A stretch of 64,000 nt of DNA from Gemmatimonadota bacterium (lineage in GTDB: Bacteria > Gemmatimonadota > Gemmatimonadetes > Gemmatimonadales > Gemmatimonadaceae): NCBI GenBank assembly GCA_016871895.1, contig VHBO01000002.1:1-64000 (forward strand), written 5' to 3'. This document shows, one piece after another, positions 42,349 to 50,718 of the stretch. The notes under the pieces were generated by a model. That model searched no databases. It was given only the letters and a program-made list of their open reading frames with translations, and had not been told where the DNA came from. Every line of letters begins with the position of its first letter. Within the stretch, counting starts at the first letter, position 1. Both the position numbers and the translations under genes were made by a program.

Positions 42349-43215
42349 CTAGTAGATCGAGCCGGCGTTCACCACGGGCTGCGACGAGCGCTCCGAGCAG
42401 AGCACCACGAGGAGGTTGCTCACCATCGCGGCCTTCCGTTCTTCATCTAACTGCACGATCGCCTTTTCGCTGAGCATCCCGAGCGCCATCTCGACCATCC
42501 CGACCGCGCCCTCGACGATCTTCTGACGCGCCGCGATGATCGCGCTCGCCTGCTGCCGCTGCAGCATCGCGGCCGCAATCTCCGGCGAGTAGGCGAGGTG
42601 CGAGATCCGAGCCTCGACGACCTCGACCCCCGCCTTCCGGAGCCGGTCCGCGAGGGCCTGCTCGAGCGCGTGCGAGACCTCTTCGGTGTGCGTCGAAAGT
42701 GAGTGCTCGCCGGCGGCGTGCGAATCGTACGGGTACTGCGTCGCCACCGTCCGGAGCGCTGATTCCGCCTGCACCTCGACGTACCGCACGTAGTCATCGA
42801 CCTCGAAGAGCGCCTCGGCGGAATCCACGACCTTCCAGACGACGATCGCGCCGATCTCGATCGGGTTCGAGTGGTTGTCGTTCACTTTTAGCTTGGCCGT
42901 CTCGAAGTTCCGCACGCGGAGCGAGATGGTCTGCTTCGTCACGAACGGGTTGGCCCACCAGAAGCCATCCTGGCTGACGGTGCCCTGGTAGGTGCCGAAG
43001 AGGACGAGCGCCTTCGCCTCGTTGGGCTGGACGATGAAGAAGCCGCCGAGGCTGACGAGCGCGGTGATGAACGCGATCGCGCCGATCAGGCCGAGGAGGT
43101 TGGCCCCGACGATGAAGCGGGAGGCGGTGAACCAAGCCAGTGCGGCGCTACTGGCGAGGAGGGCGACGAGCATCGGCAGGCCGGGAGCGGCTTTGTAGGA
43201 GGCTTGACGGGGCAT
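42349..43215 (-). CDS. SPFH/Band 7 domain membrane protein
   Basis: A 288-residue membrane scaffold protein. Two N-terminal helices ([24 protein letters not shown] and [23 protein letters not shown]) precede the SPFH domain, which begins at [18 protein letters not shown] and continues through [34 protein letters not shown]. The end is a helical coiled-coil-like region ([56 protein letters not shown]). It likely organises membrane microdomains or protease complexes. It is the first gene of the operon that continues with the RHH protein and two exported hydrolases. Confidence 0.88.
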   Translation of the reverse strand: MPRQASYKAAPGLPMLVALLASSAALAWFTASRFIVGANLLGLIGAIAFITALVSLGGFFIVQPNEAKALVLFGTYQGTVSQDGFWWANPFVTKQTISLRVRNFETAKLKVNDNHSNPIEIGAIVVWKVVDSAEALFEVDDYVRYVEVQAESALRTVATQYPYDSHAAGEHSLSTHTEEVSHALEQALADRLRKAGVEVVEARISHLAYSPEIAAAMLQRQQASAIIAARQKIVEGAVGMVEMALGMLSEKAIVQLDEERKAAMVSNLLVVLCSERSSQPVVNAGSIY

Positions 43216-43301
43216 ATGGGGGACTCCGGAGCGGTCGTAGGGGATGTCAAAGTGATATCATTCTGGAAGCATCGAGGCAAGGGGGATGGGAGAGAGGCTG
43301 A

Positions 43302-43989
43302 ATGCTGGAAGCTGACGGCTGGAAGCAGAAAGCGAGAAGGCCGGCGCTGTTGCTTTCGGCCTTTCGCCTCCCGCCTGCAGCTTTGAGCCTCCAGCTTACC
43401 GCTTCAGCACCACCTGAATCACCCCATTCGAATGCCCCGTGCCCCAGCGCGTGGTCGCATCGGTCGCGCCGATGTAGCGAATCTCTCGCACCGTGGCGCG
43501 CATCACGGTCCCGAGGGCTTCCACGTCGCCAAGCCGGACCTCTTCGACATAGGCCACCACGCCGAAGACGGTCCCGGCCCCCACGCTGCCTCCGGTCAGG
43601 TTCCGCGGCCGTAGCATCATCGGGCGAAGTCGCTCCACCAACTGATATGCGTTCTGGATGTCGGGCGCCGCCGCCTCGATCTCGGCGGAGTTGATCAGGT
43701 TCGAGGAGCCGCGTGCCACGCGGGTCGGGGTGGCAGCCCGTGCCGTCGTCCCGGCGGCCGTCGCCGCTGTTGTTGCCGTCGCGGCGGGCGCCGGACTCCC
43801 AGCCGCCGCGGCCCCGGACGAGCCACCGCCGCACGCGGCGACGAGGGCGGCGATGAATAGGAACAGAGCGGAACGGCGCATCGGAACCTCGACAGGCGGA
43901 AATGAAGGCAAACAGAAGGCAGCGGAGGTAGGGAGAGCGTCGCACCCCTGACCGTACTCCGCAAGCGAGCCGCGTTCAGCTTCCAGCAT
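43302..43989. repeat. 14-bp inverted repeat flanking a lipoprotein gene
   Basis: ATGCTGGAAGCTGA at 43302-43315 is the exact complement of TCAGCTTCCAGCAT at 43976-43989. Each copy sits in a degenerate repeat block: 43297-43405 has further GCTGGAAGC-like units and, at its right end, CCTCCAGCTT; 43976-44002 has CAGCATCCAGCATCCAGC. The blocks bracket only the small lipoprotein gene 43396-43881. No target-site duplication or transposase is visible. Confidence 0.6.
43396..43881 (-). CDS. Small lipoprotein with TonB-plug-like C-terminus
   Basis: A 161-residue lipoprotein. The signal MRRSALFLFIAALVAAC gives lipidation at Cys17. A low-complexity Gly/Ala/Thr/Pro linker follows (to about residue 55). 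The C-terminal 100 residues contain AAPDIQNAYQLVERLRPMML and end in IRYIGATDATTRWGTGHSNGVIQVVLKR. That ending resembles the last strands of TonB-receptor plug domains (ITALYGSRAANGVIxIxTK-like). This is an observation from pattern, not a family assignment. The ATG at 43881 is chosen for the lipobox. The gene is bracketed by inverted repeats at 43302 and 43976. Confidence 0.75.
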   Translation of the reverse strand: MRRSALFLFIAALVAACGGGSSGAAAAGSPAPAATATTAATAAGTTARAATPTRVARGSSNLINSAEIEAAAPDIQNAYQLVERLRPMMLRPRNLTGGSVGAGTVFGVVAYVEEVRLGDVEALGTVMRATVREIRYIGATDATTRWGTGHSNGVIQVVLKR

Positions 43990-44100
43990 CCAGCATCCAG
44001 CCGCCCCTCCTTGCGCCCTCCCCCCGCCACCCACACCATCCTCTTGCTGCGCGCCGAATCACCTGCGCCCCGATCCCCCTCCCTCCGACCGGACCCTGCC

Positions 44101-47100
44101 GTGTCCCGTACCCTGCGCGTCCTCTCCCTCCTCGCTGCCCTCACGCCCGCCCTCGTGCCGAGCGGCCTCGCCGCCCAGCGCGGGGCCGCACCCGCCGCCG
44201 CGACCCGCGCGGCGGTCGACACCACCGCCCTCGCCCGTCTCGCGTTCCGCAACGTCGGGCCGGCGAACATGATGGGCCGCTCGACCGACATCGAGGGGGT
44301 GCCGGGCAATCCGAACCTCGTCTACGTCGGTACCGCTGCGGGCGGCGTCTGGAAGACCACGAACGCCGGGACCACCTGGAGCCCGCTCTTCGACCGGCAG
44401 TCGACGCTCGCGGTCGGCGACCTCGCGCTCGAGCCTGGGAATCCACAGGTGATCTACGTCGGCACCGGCGAAGGGAATGTCCGCAACTCGGTCTCCTTCG
44501 GACGCGGTGTCTTCAAGTCGACCGACGGTGGCACCTCCTGGACGAACGTCGGCCTCACCGATACGCGGCACATCGCGCGCGTGATGGTCCACCCCACCGA
44601 GCGGCAGACGGTGTACGTCTGCGCGGTCGGGCATATGGCGGGCCCGAACACGGAGCGCGGCGTCTTCGTCTCGCGCGACGGCGGCGCCTCCTGGACCAAG
44701 ACCCTCTACACCGACGATCGCCACGGCTGCGCCGACCTCGACATCGACCCGGTCAACCCGAACATCGTCTACGCGGCGATGTGGCAGTTCGATCGCAAGC
44801 AGTGGACGTTCCGCTCGGGCTCCGAGCAGGGCGGCATCTACAAGTCGATCGACGGCGGCCGTACCTGGAAGAAGCTCGGCGGCGGGCTCCCGGCGCTCAT
44901 CGGCCGCATCGGTCTGAAGGTCGCCCCGTCGAGCCCGAACACGGTCTACGCGATCCTCGAGTCCCGAAAGGACGGATACGTCTGGCGCAGCGATGACCAC
45001 GGTGAGACGTGGCGCCGCGTCTCCGACGACGCCAAGACGATCTGCCGAGGCTACTACTACTCCGACCTCCGCGTCGATCCGGTCGACGAGAACCGCGTCT
45101 ACGCGATCGCCTGCAACCTCTCGGTCTCGATCGATGGCGGCCGCACCTTCCGCTCGATCTCGCAGCGCATCCACGGCGACCATCACGGCCTCTGGATCGA
45201 CCCGACCGACCCGGCGCGCGTCTGGCAGGTGAACGACGGTGGCATCGCGGTCTCGCACGACCGCGCCGAGACCTGGCGCTTCCCGAACCAGTTCGTGCTC
45301 GCGCAGTTCTACCAGCTGCACGCGGACAACCGGGAGCCCTTCTACTTCCTTGGCGGCGGCCTGCAGGACAACGGCAACTGGGTCGGCCCGAGCCGCACGC
45401 GCGACCCGCTCGGCATCCTCGTCGACGATTGGAACCTCGTCTCGTACGGCGACGGCTACTATCAGGTCACGCATCCGGACGATCCCGACTACTTCGTCAC
45501 CGATGCGCAGGGCGGGATGATCTTCCGCACGCGGATGCAGACCCGCGAGCAGGAGGACATCTCCCCGCAGCCGCGGCGCAACGACGGCGGTCCGGTGAAC
45601 CAGCTCCAGTACCGCTTCAACTGGAACGCGCCGGTGGTCGCCTCGCCTCACGACGGGAAGACGCTCTACTTCGGTGCGCAGGTCCTCTTCAAGTCGACCG
45701 ACTTCGGCGGCACCTGGAACGCGATCTCGGGTGACCTCACGAAGAACGACACCACCCGGCACGGCTGGGCGGGCGGCCCCGCGATGACCGAGGCGACGAC
45801 CGCCGAGTTCTACAACACGATCTACAGCGTGGCGGAATCGCCGGCGCAGGCGGGCGTCATCTGGGTCGGCACCGACGATGGCAACGTGCAGCTCACGCGG
45901 GACGGCGGCCGCAGCTGGACCCGCGTCGATGCGCGCATTCCGGGCGTCGGGCCGGAGGCGGTGGTGAGTCATATTGAGGCGAGCCGTCGCGCCGCCTGCA
46001 CCGCGTACGTGACCTTCGAGCGGAAGTTCATGGACGACCTCAAGCCGTACGCCTTCCGCACCACCGACTGTGGCACCACCTGGACGAGCATCGCGGGGAA
46101 CCTCCCCGAGGGCGCCTACCTGCAGGTGCTGCGCGAGGATCCGAAGAACCCCGAGGTGCTCTACGCGGGGACGGAGATCGGGCTCTACGTGAGCGTCACC
46201 GGCGGCGGCGACTGGTTCCGCCTCGGTGGGAACCTCCCGGCTGTCCCGGTGCACGAGGTGCTCGTGCACGGACGCGAGAACGACCTCATCGTCGCGACGC
46301 ACGGCCGCGGCGCGTGGATCCTCGACGATGCGTCGGTGATCCAGGAGCTCGCGGCCGCGGCGGCGAAGCCGGCGCATCTCTTCGCGATGCGCACGGCGAC
46401 CCGGTTCGCGACCAAGCAGAATAAGGGCTCGCTCGGCGACGATCTCTTCCGCGGCCCGAACCCCGCGTACGGCGCGATCATCCGCTATCACCTGAAGGCG
46501 GCGCCGGCGGCCGGGACGGCGTCGAAGCTCGAGATCCTTGATAACGCCGGGCGGGTCATCCGCACCTACCCGCGCATCCCGACCGCGGTGGGAATCAACA
46601 CCACCGCGTGGGACCTCGCGCACGAGGCGGCACGCCCGCGACGCGCGGCGGCCGCTCCTGCGGCCGGTGACGACGACGGCGAGGAAGGGTTCTTCGGTGG
46701 CGGTGGTGGCCCGCGCGCGCTGCCGGGCCGCTATACCGTGCGTCTCACCATCGGCACGCAGGTGCTCGAACAGCCGGTGACGGTGCGCGTCGACCCGACC
46801 GCGCGCACCACCCCCGAGGGACTCCGTGCGCAGTTCGACCTCGCGATGCAGTTGCGGGACCTCGTCTCGCAGGCGAATGACACCCTTCGCGCGCTCGACG
46901 CGCGGAGGGGGGAGCTCGAGGCGCGTCGTCGCGCGGCGCAGGCGATCCCGAACCAGGAGGGTGCGGCCGTCGTGCGGACGCTGACGACGGAGCTCGCCGA
47001 GGTCGACACGCTGATCACCACGCTCACCAAGCCGGCGAACTATCCCTACTGGAGCGAGGGGCCGCGCGTCACCGAGCGGCTCAGCGGTCTGCAGCGGAAC

Positions 47101-47223
47101 GTCGACTCGGGGAACTTCCCGCCGACGACACCGCAGCAGGCGCTCTCCCGCGAACTCGCGATCGAGCTAAAGCAGGCGCTCGATCGGGTGCAGAAGTACC
47201 TCGGTCGCTACACGACGATGTGA
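44101..47223 (+). CDS. VPS10/sortilin-like BNR-repeat exoprotein
   Basis: A 1040-residue exported protein. A signal peptide (RTLRVLSLLAALTPALVPSGLAAQ) is cleaved near 25. Up to about residue 770 it is a multi-bladed beta-propeller with many BNR/Asp-box repeats: STDGGTSW, SRDGGASW, SIDGGRTW, SDDHGETW, SIDGGRTF, STDFGGTW, TRDGGRSW and TTDCGTTW. YVGTAAGGVWKTTNAGTTWSPLFD and YVGTGEGNVRNSVSFGRGVFKS are typical of the large glycosyl-hydrolase-annotated proteins of Gemmatimonadota and Bacteroidota. The C-terminal 250 residues hold a beta-sandwich and a helical region (QLRDLVSQANDTLRALDARRGELEARR). Function is not established. The GTG at 44101 is chosen for the signal peptide. Confidence 0.87.
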   Translation: MSRTLRVLSLLAALTPALVPSGLAAQRGAAPAAATRAAVDTTALARLAFRNVGPANMMGRSTDIEGVPGNPNLVYVGTAAGGVWKTTNAGTTWSPLFDRQSTLAVGDLALEPGNPQVIYVGTGEGNVRNSVSFGRGVFKSTDGGTSWTNVGLTDTRHIARVMVHPTERQTVYVCAVGHMAGPNTERGVFVSRDGGASWTKTLYTDDRHGCADLDIDPVNPNIVYAAMWQFDRKQWTFRSGSEQGGIYKSIDGGRTWKKLGGGLPALIGRIGLKVAPSSPNTVYAILESRKDGYVWRSDDHGETWRRVSDDAKTICRGYYYSDLRVDPVDENRVYAIACNLSVSIDGGRTFRSISQRIHGDHHGLWIDPTDPARVWQVNDGGIAVSHDRAETWRFPNQFVLAQFYQLHADNREPFYFLGGGLQDNGNWVGPSRTRDPLGILVDDWNLVSYGDGYYQVTHPDDPDYFVTDAQGGMIFRTRMQTREQEDISPQPRRNDGGPVNQLQYRFNWNAPVVASPHDGKTLYFGAQVLFKSTDFGGTWNAISGDLTKNDTTRHGWAGGPAMTEATTAEFYNTIYSVAESPAQAGVIWVGTDDGNVQLTRDGGRSWTRVDARIPGVGPEAVVSHIEASRRAACTAYVTFERKFMDDLKPYAFRTTDCGTTWTSIAGNLPEGAYLQVLREDPKNPEVLYAGTEIGLYVSVTGGGDWFRLGGNLPAVPVHEVLVHGRENDLIVATHGRGAWILDDASVIQELAAAAAKPAHLFAMRTATRFATKQNKGSLGDDLFRGPNPAYGAIIRYHLKAAPAAGTASKLEILDNAGRVIRTYPRIPTAVGINTTAWDLAHEAARPRRAAAAPAAGDDDGEEGFFGGGGGPRALPGRYTVRLTIGTQVLEQPVTVRVDPTARTTPEGLRAQFDLAMQLRDLVSQANDTLRALDARRGELEARRRAAQAIPNQEGAAVVRTLTTELAEVDTLITTLTKPANYPYWSEGPRVTERLSGLQRNVDSGNFPPTTPQQALSRELAIELKQALDRVQKYLGRYTTM

Positions 47224-48525
47224 TCAGCCGGGCTCGTGCCCGTCCTGCACCGGCGCGAGGATCCCGATCGAGATGAAGACGAGCACGACGAGCACGAGGA
47301 TGCCCACGCCCTGCCCCTGGGCGGCGGGCATCCCGCGCTCGATCGTCAGCTTCGCGACGATTGCCCAGATGAGCGGGCCGGTGATCGCGCTGAAGCGCCC
47401 CACCATCCCATACAGGCCGCAGAACTCGCCGATCCGGTCAGGCGGGGTGAGCCGTAGCATATACGGCCGGTCGGCGGCCCAGATGCCGCCCATCCCGATC
47501 CCGGCGAGTGCGCCGATCACGAAGAGCGAATCGACCGGGAGCGTGAAGAGCCCGATCGCCGCCGCGCAGCCGAAGGTGATCACCCAGAGCCAGAGCACCA
47601 TCGATAGCGTGCGCTTCGGCCCGATCCGATCGACGAGCCACCCCCACGCGAAGCCTCCCGCCACCGCGGCGCTGATCGCGGCGAGCATGATCAGCTGCGC
47701 CTTCCCCTCGCCGGCCTTCTGCTCGAGCCCCGACGCGATGGCGACGTTCACGGTGTACAGCGTCATGATGCTGATCACGGTGTTGATCGCGTCGGTGTAG
47801 AAGACGCGGCCGACGAGGAATCGCAGCAGCCCCGGATACCGTCCGCCGTCTCGGAGCGTCGCGAGCGTCTCCGCGGTCGATTCGCGCACCACACGCCAGC
47901 CGAAGACCGGTCGCGGGTTCGGGTTCCCGCGCTCCTTCACGAAGACGAAACAGGGGAGCGCACAGAGGAGGAAGGCGCCGGCGATCGCCGTGAACAGGAA
48001 GGGCTTGTCGTCGGTGCCGAAGATGAGCCCGATCGCCACCGCGAAGTACGACCCGAGGTAGCCGATGGCGACGCCGAGCCCCGAGATGCGCCCGCGATTC
48101 TCGGGGGTGCTCACCTCGATCAGGAGGGCGTCGTAGAATTGCAACCCCGCCTGGTACGTGGCATTCGCGAGAACGAACGCGACCATCGTGAAGAGGTAGC
48201 CACCCCGGCCGATGAGCGCGGTCAGGAGGACGCAGAGCACCGTCGACCAGATCAGGAAGGGCATCCGACGCGCGGCGCGGTCGGTCATCGCGCCGAGCAG
48301 CGGGGAAATGACGAAGATGATCCCCATCGAGATCGCGGTGACGACGCCGTACACAGCATCGGCCCGCTCGGCGCCGACCTGCTCGCGCACCCAGAGCGAG
48401 AAGTAGAGCGAGACGACCCCCATCGAGAAGATCGTGTTCGCTAGGTCGTACAGGACCCAGCTCGCGACGGCACGGCGGGGGATCGCCCGCGCGGGGGCGG
48501 GGGCGGCCAGCGGGGAAGTGGTCAT
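47224..48525 (-). CDS. MFS transporter, UMF1/Atg22-like
   Basis: A 433-residue 12-TM transporter. It starts with ASWVLYDLANTIFSMGVVSLYFSLWVREQVG, which is the Atg22/UMF1 signature. SPLLGAMTDRAARRMPFLIW and QFYDALLIEVSTPENRGRISGLGVAIGYLGSYFAVAIGL follow, and the second half has GWLVDRIGPKRTLSMV. Yeast Atg22 exports amino acids from the vacuole; the bacterial substrate is unknown. The ATG at 48525 is chosen over 48561. Its TGA abuts the TGA of the VPS10 gene within the palindrome TGATCA. Confidence 0.85.
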   Translation of the reverse strand: MTTSPLAAPAPARAIPRRAVASWVLYDLANTIFSMGVVSLYFSLWVREQVGAERADAVYGVVTAISMGIIFVISPLLGAMTDRAARRMPFLIWSTVLCVLLTALIGRGGYLFTMVAFVLANATYQAGLQFYDALLIEVSTPENRGRISGLGVAIGYLGSYFAVAIGLIFGTDDKPFLFTAIAGAFLLCALPCFVFVKERGNPNPRPVFGWRVVRESTAETLATLRDGGRYPGLLRFLVGRVFYTDAINTVISIMTLYTVNVAIASGLEQKAGEGKAQLIMLAAISAAVAGGFAWGWLVDRIGPKRTLSMVLWLWVITFGCAAAIGLFTLPVDSLFVIGALAGIGMGGIWAADRPYMLRLTPPDRIGEFCGLYGMVGRFSAITGPLIWAIVAKLTIERGMPAAQGQGVGILVLVVLVFISIGILAPVQDGHEPG

Positions 48526-48580
48526 CCCGGGAAGGTGGGGCGCGCTCCGCGCCGTCGCCACCCGGCGCGATATTCCGGGG

Positions 48581-49384
48581 ATGTCACGGCTCCGACTCGG
48601 CGCGCAGGGCTGGAACTACCCCGACTGGGTGGGGCCGTTCTACCCGCGGGGCACCCCGGTGCGCGAGTTCCTCGCGACCTATGCGCGCGCCTTCGATACG
48701 GTGGAGGTGGATAGCACCTTCTACGCCGTCCCCGCGGTCGCGACGGTGCGAGGGTGGCGGGAGCGCACGCCGGAGGATTTCACCTTCGCGCTCAAGCTTC
48801 CGCAGGAGATCACGCACGCGCGACGCTTCGTTGACGCGGCGGAGGTCGCCGCGCGATTCCTCGACGCGGCACGCGAGCTCGGTCCCAAACTCGGCCCCGT
48901 GCTCATCCAGTGCGGCTCCGACCTCGGCCCCGAAGCGGCGCCCGACCTGACGCGCTTCCTCGATGCGCTCCCCGCCGATGTGCGCTTTGCGATCGAGTTC
49001 CGCGACCGTGCGTGGATCACCGAGGCGACGCACGCGATGCTCGCCGAACGGAACGTGGCGCTCGCGCTCGTGGCGGCGCGCTGGGTCCCCGAGAAGTGGA
49101 TGCGCCAGCTCGCGGCGCGCCCCACCGCGACGCACGCGTACGTGCGCTGGATGGGGCCCGATCGCGCGCTCACCGACTACTCTCGCCTGCAGGTGGACCG
49201 GCGCGCGGAGCTCGAAGCGTGGGCGGCCGTGCTGCCGTCGCTCGCCGCATCGGTGCCCGTGTATGGGTACGTGAACAACCATTTCGCGGGGCACAGTCCC
49301 GCCTCGCTCCGGATGCTGCAGACGATGCTGGGCCAGGTCCCGCAGGACCCGGCCCAGCTCGACGATCAGTTCGGGTTGTTCTGA
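48581..49384 (+). CDS. DUF72 domain-containing protein (YecE-like)
   Basis: A 267-residue TIM-barrel protein of the DUF72 family. GAQGWNYPDWVGPFYPRGTPVREFLATYARAFDTVEVDSTFYAVP is the family start, and FALKLPQEITHARRF, VLIQCGSDLG, AIEFRDRAW, YVRWMG and YGYVNNHFAGHSPASL are later motifs. The biochemical role of DUF72 is unknown. The GATATT that ends 6 nt upstream of the ATG fits a leaderless promoter and supports 48581 over the longer ORF start. It is divergent from the Atg22-like gene. Confidence 0.87.
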   Translation: MSRLRLGAQGWNYPDWVGPFYPRGTPVREFLATYARAFDTVEVDSTFYAVPAVATVRGWRERTPEDFTFALKLPQEITHARRFVDAAEVAARFLDAARELGPKLGPVLIQCGSDLGPEAAPDLTRFLDALPADVRFAIEFRDRAWITEATHAMLAERNVALALVAARWVPEKWMRQLAARPTATHAYVRWMGPDRALTDYSRLQVDRRAELEAWAAVLPSLAASVPVYGYVNNHFAGHSPASLRMLQTMLGQVPQDPAQLDDQFGLF

Positions 49385-49429
49385 CGCGCCGGGGCTGCGG
49401 CGGTGCGCACCCGCGGCGCCGAACGTCGA

Positions 49430-49921
49430 TCAGCGCGACCGCCGCCGCAACTTCAGCGCGACGCCACCGTGTGCGGCACAGGCGGCGGTGGTGGTGTCGA
49501 CACGGATCATCGTGCCGTCGCGGCATATCTGTGTGGCGTCGGCGGGGGGCTCGCCGGTGGGGATGGTGGCCGCGGGTGCGGCGCGGACCGCCGTCGGGCG
49601 CGCCGGTGTCGCGGGGCGCGGCGGCTCGGGGGCCTTCACCGTCGCGGGCGTCGTCGGGCGCGCCGGGATGCGCAGCATCGGGTACCGGAGCAGCACGCCG
49701 CCCTTGCCGTCGCAGGCGCTCGCCGGCGCGTTCGCCGCGGGATGCGAGCCATCACGGCACTTGAGGGTGGCGCCGTTCGGGCCGGCGCCGCGCCGCACGG
49801 CCGGGGCGCGGTACGACGAGTCGTTGTTGCCGGAGGCCGTCATCGTCGCCTCCTGCGCGGCGACGGGGGCCGCCACGGCAATCGCCGCCAGGCAATGGAG
49901 AACGAAACGGGAAGTGGGCAT
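49430..49921 (-). CDS. Secreted protein with duplicated CRDG motif
   Basis: A 163-residue exported protein. The signal peptide (VLHCLAAIAVAAPVAAQE) ends at about 23. Two similar segments, ATLKCRDGSHPAANAPASACDGKGGVLL and ATQICRDGTMIRVDTTTAACAAHGGVAL, each have a Cys pair 15-16 residues apart and end in GGV. They are separated by a proline/threonine-rich linker. The pattern recalls small DUF3761-like modules, in which CxDG and CxxHGG are conserved. Function unknown. Its 3' end is 46 bp from the DUF72 gene stop. Confidence 0.75.
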   Translation of the reverse strand: MPTSRFVLHCLAAIAVAAPVAAQEATMTASGNNDSSYRAPAVRRGAGPNGATLKCRDGSHPAANAPASACDGKGGVLLRYPMLRIPARPTTPATVKAPEPPRPATPARPTAVRAAPAATIPTGEPPADATQICRDGTMIRVDTTTAACAAHGGVALKLRRRSR

Positions 49922-49935
49922 CGTGGGTCGTCCGG

Positions 49936-50718
49936 TCAGGGCGTGCGGACTGTGAGGGCCGCTTGGAAGGTCGCGAAGTTCAGGGTCGTGACGGTCAGTG
50001 TGGCCGGGCCAGCGCTCACGCCCTTGAGCCAGAGAGCGACCGACGTCATCCCGGGCTGGAGCGTCACACTGTTCGTACTCCCGCCCCCGAGCAGGGTCAG
50101 GAAGATCGGGCGCGTCCGGTCGGTCACCGTGCCGTCGCCGATCTGCCCGTACTGGTTGGCGCCCCAGCAGGCGGCCTCGTTGTTCGCTCCGATCCCGCAG
50201 GAGTGCGAACCCCCCGCCGCCGCCTTCAGGACGTCACCGTCGCCGCCGATGAGGACCGGGGTGCGACGCGCGGTGAGGGTGCTGTCCCCCACCTGACCGT
50301 TCGAGTTCAGGCCCCAGCAGTACATGTTCCCCGACGCGACGCCGCAGGTGTGGGAGCCGCCGGCGGCGATGGAGCTCCAGTTCAGGCCGCCGGCGACCGC
50401 CGTCGGCGTCGGTAGGCTGCTGCTGAAGCTCCCCGACCCGAGCGCGCCGTTGCTGTTCGCCCCCCAGCAGGTCGCACCGCCGCCCGTGAGGATCCCGCAG
50501 GTGTGGCCGCCGCCCGCTGAGATCGCCGTGTAGGCACCGCTGCCGTTCACCGCGGTCGGCACCGAGCGATTGAGCGTCGTCCCATCACCGAGCTTGCCGG
50601 ACTGGTTATTGCCCCAGCAGTGGAGCGTGCCGTTCGTGCTGTCGATCGCGCAGGCGTGGTCGTTCCCCGCACTCACCGCGGAGAAGCGGCGCCTGCCTTG
50701 GCTCGTGAGGACCGGCAC
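49936..50718 (-). pseudogene. RCC1-repeat portion of a frameshifted surface protein gene
   Basis: The frame encodes RCC1/BNR-like repeats: VSAGNDHACAIDSTNGTLHCWGNNQSGKLGDGTTLNRSVPTAV, then three more units with HTCG...CWGxNxxGxxGD spacing, and a final beta-sandwich-like tail (NSVTLQPGMTSVALWLKGVSAGPATL). There is no signal peptide. The frame stays open upstream of the GTG at 50718 and reads CRRNNAGQLGNGVLTDVN at about 50770-50724. This is the end of a further repeat whose CWG became CRR. It is best read as the 3' part of the gene starting at 52402, separated by a frameshift with loss of sequence at about 50770. A reference pipeline may call it as a separate CDS. Confidence 0.65.

Noticed and set aside
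43302-43989. Insertion sequence
   Set aside because: Inverted repeats are present but no transposase and no visible target duplication; the enclosed gene is a lipoprotein.
44059-46623. 854-residue minus-strand ORF opposite the VPS10/BNR gene
   Set aside because: Antisense shadow caused by high GC at third positions; the plus strand has repeated Asp-box motifs.
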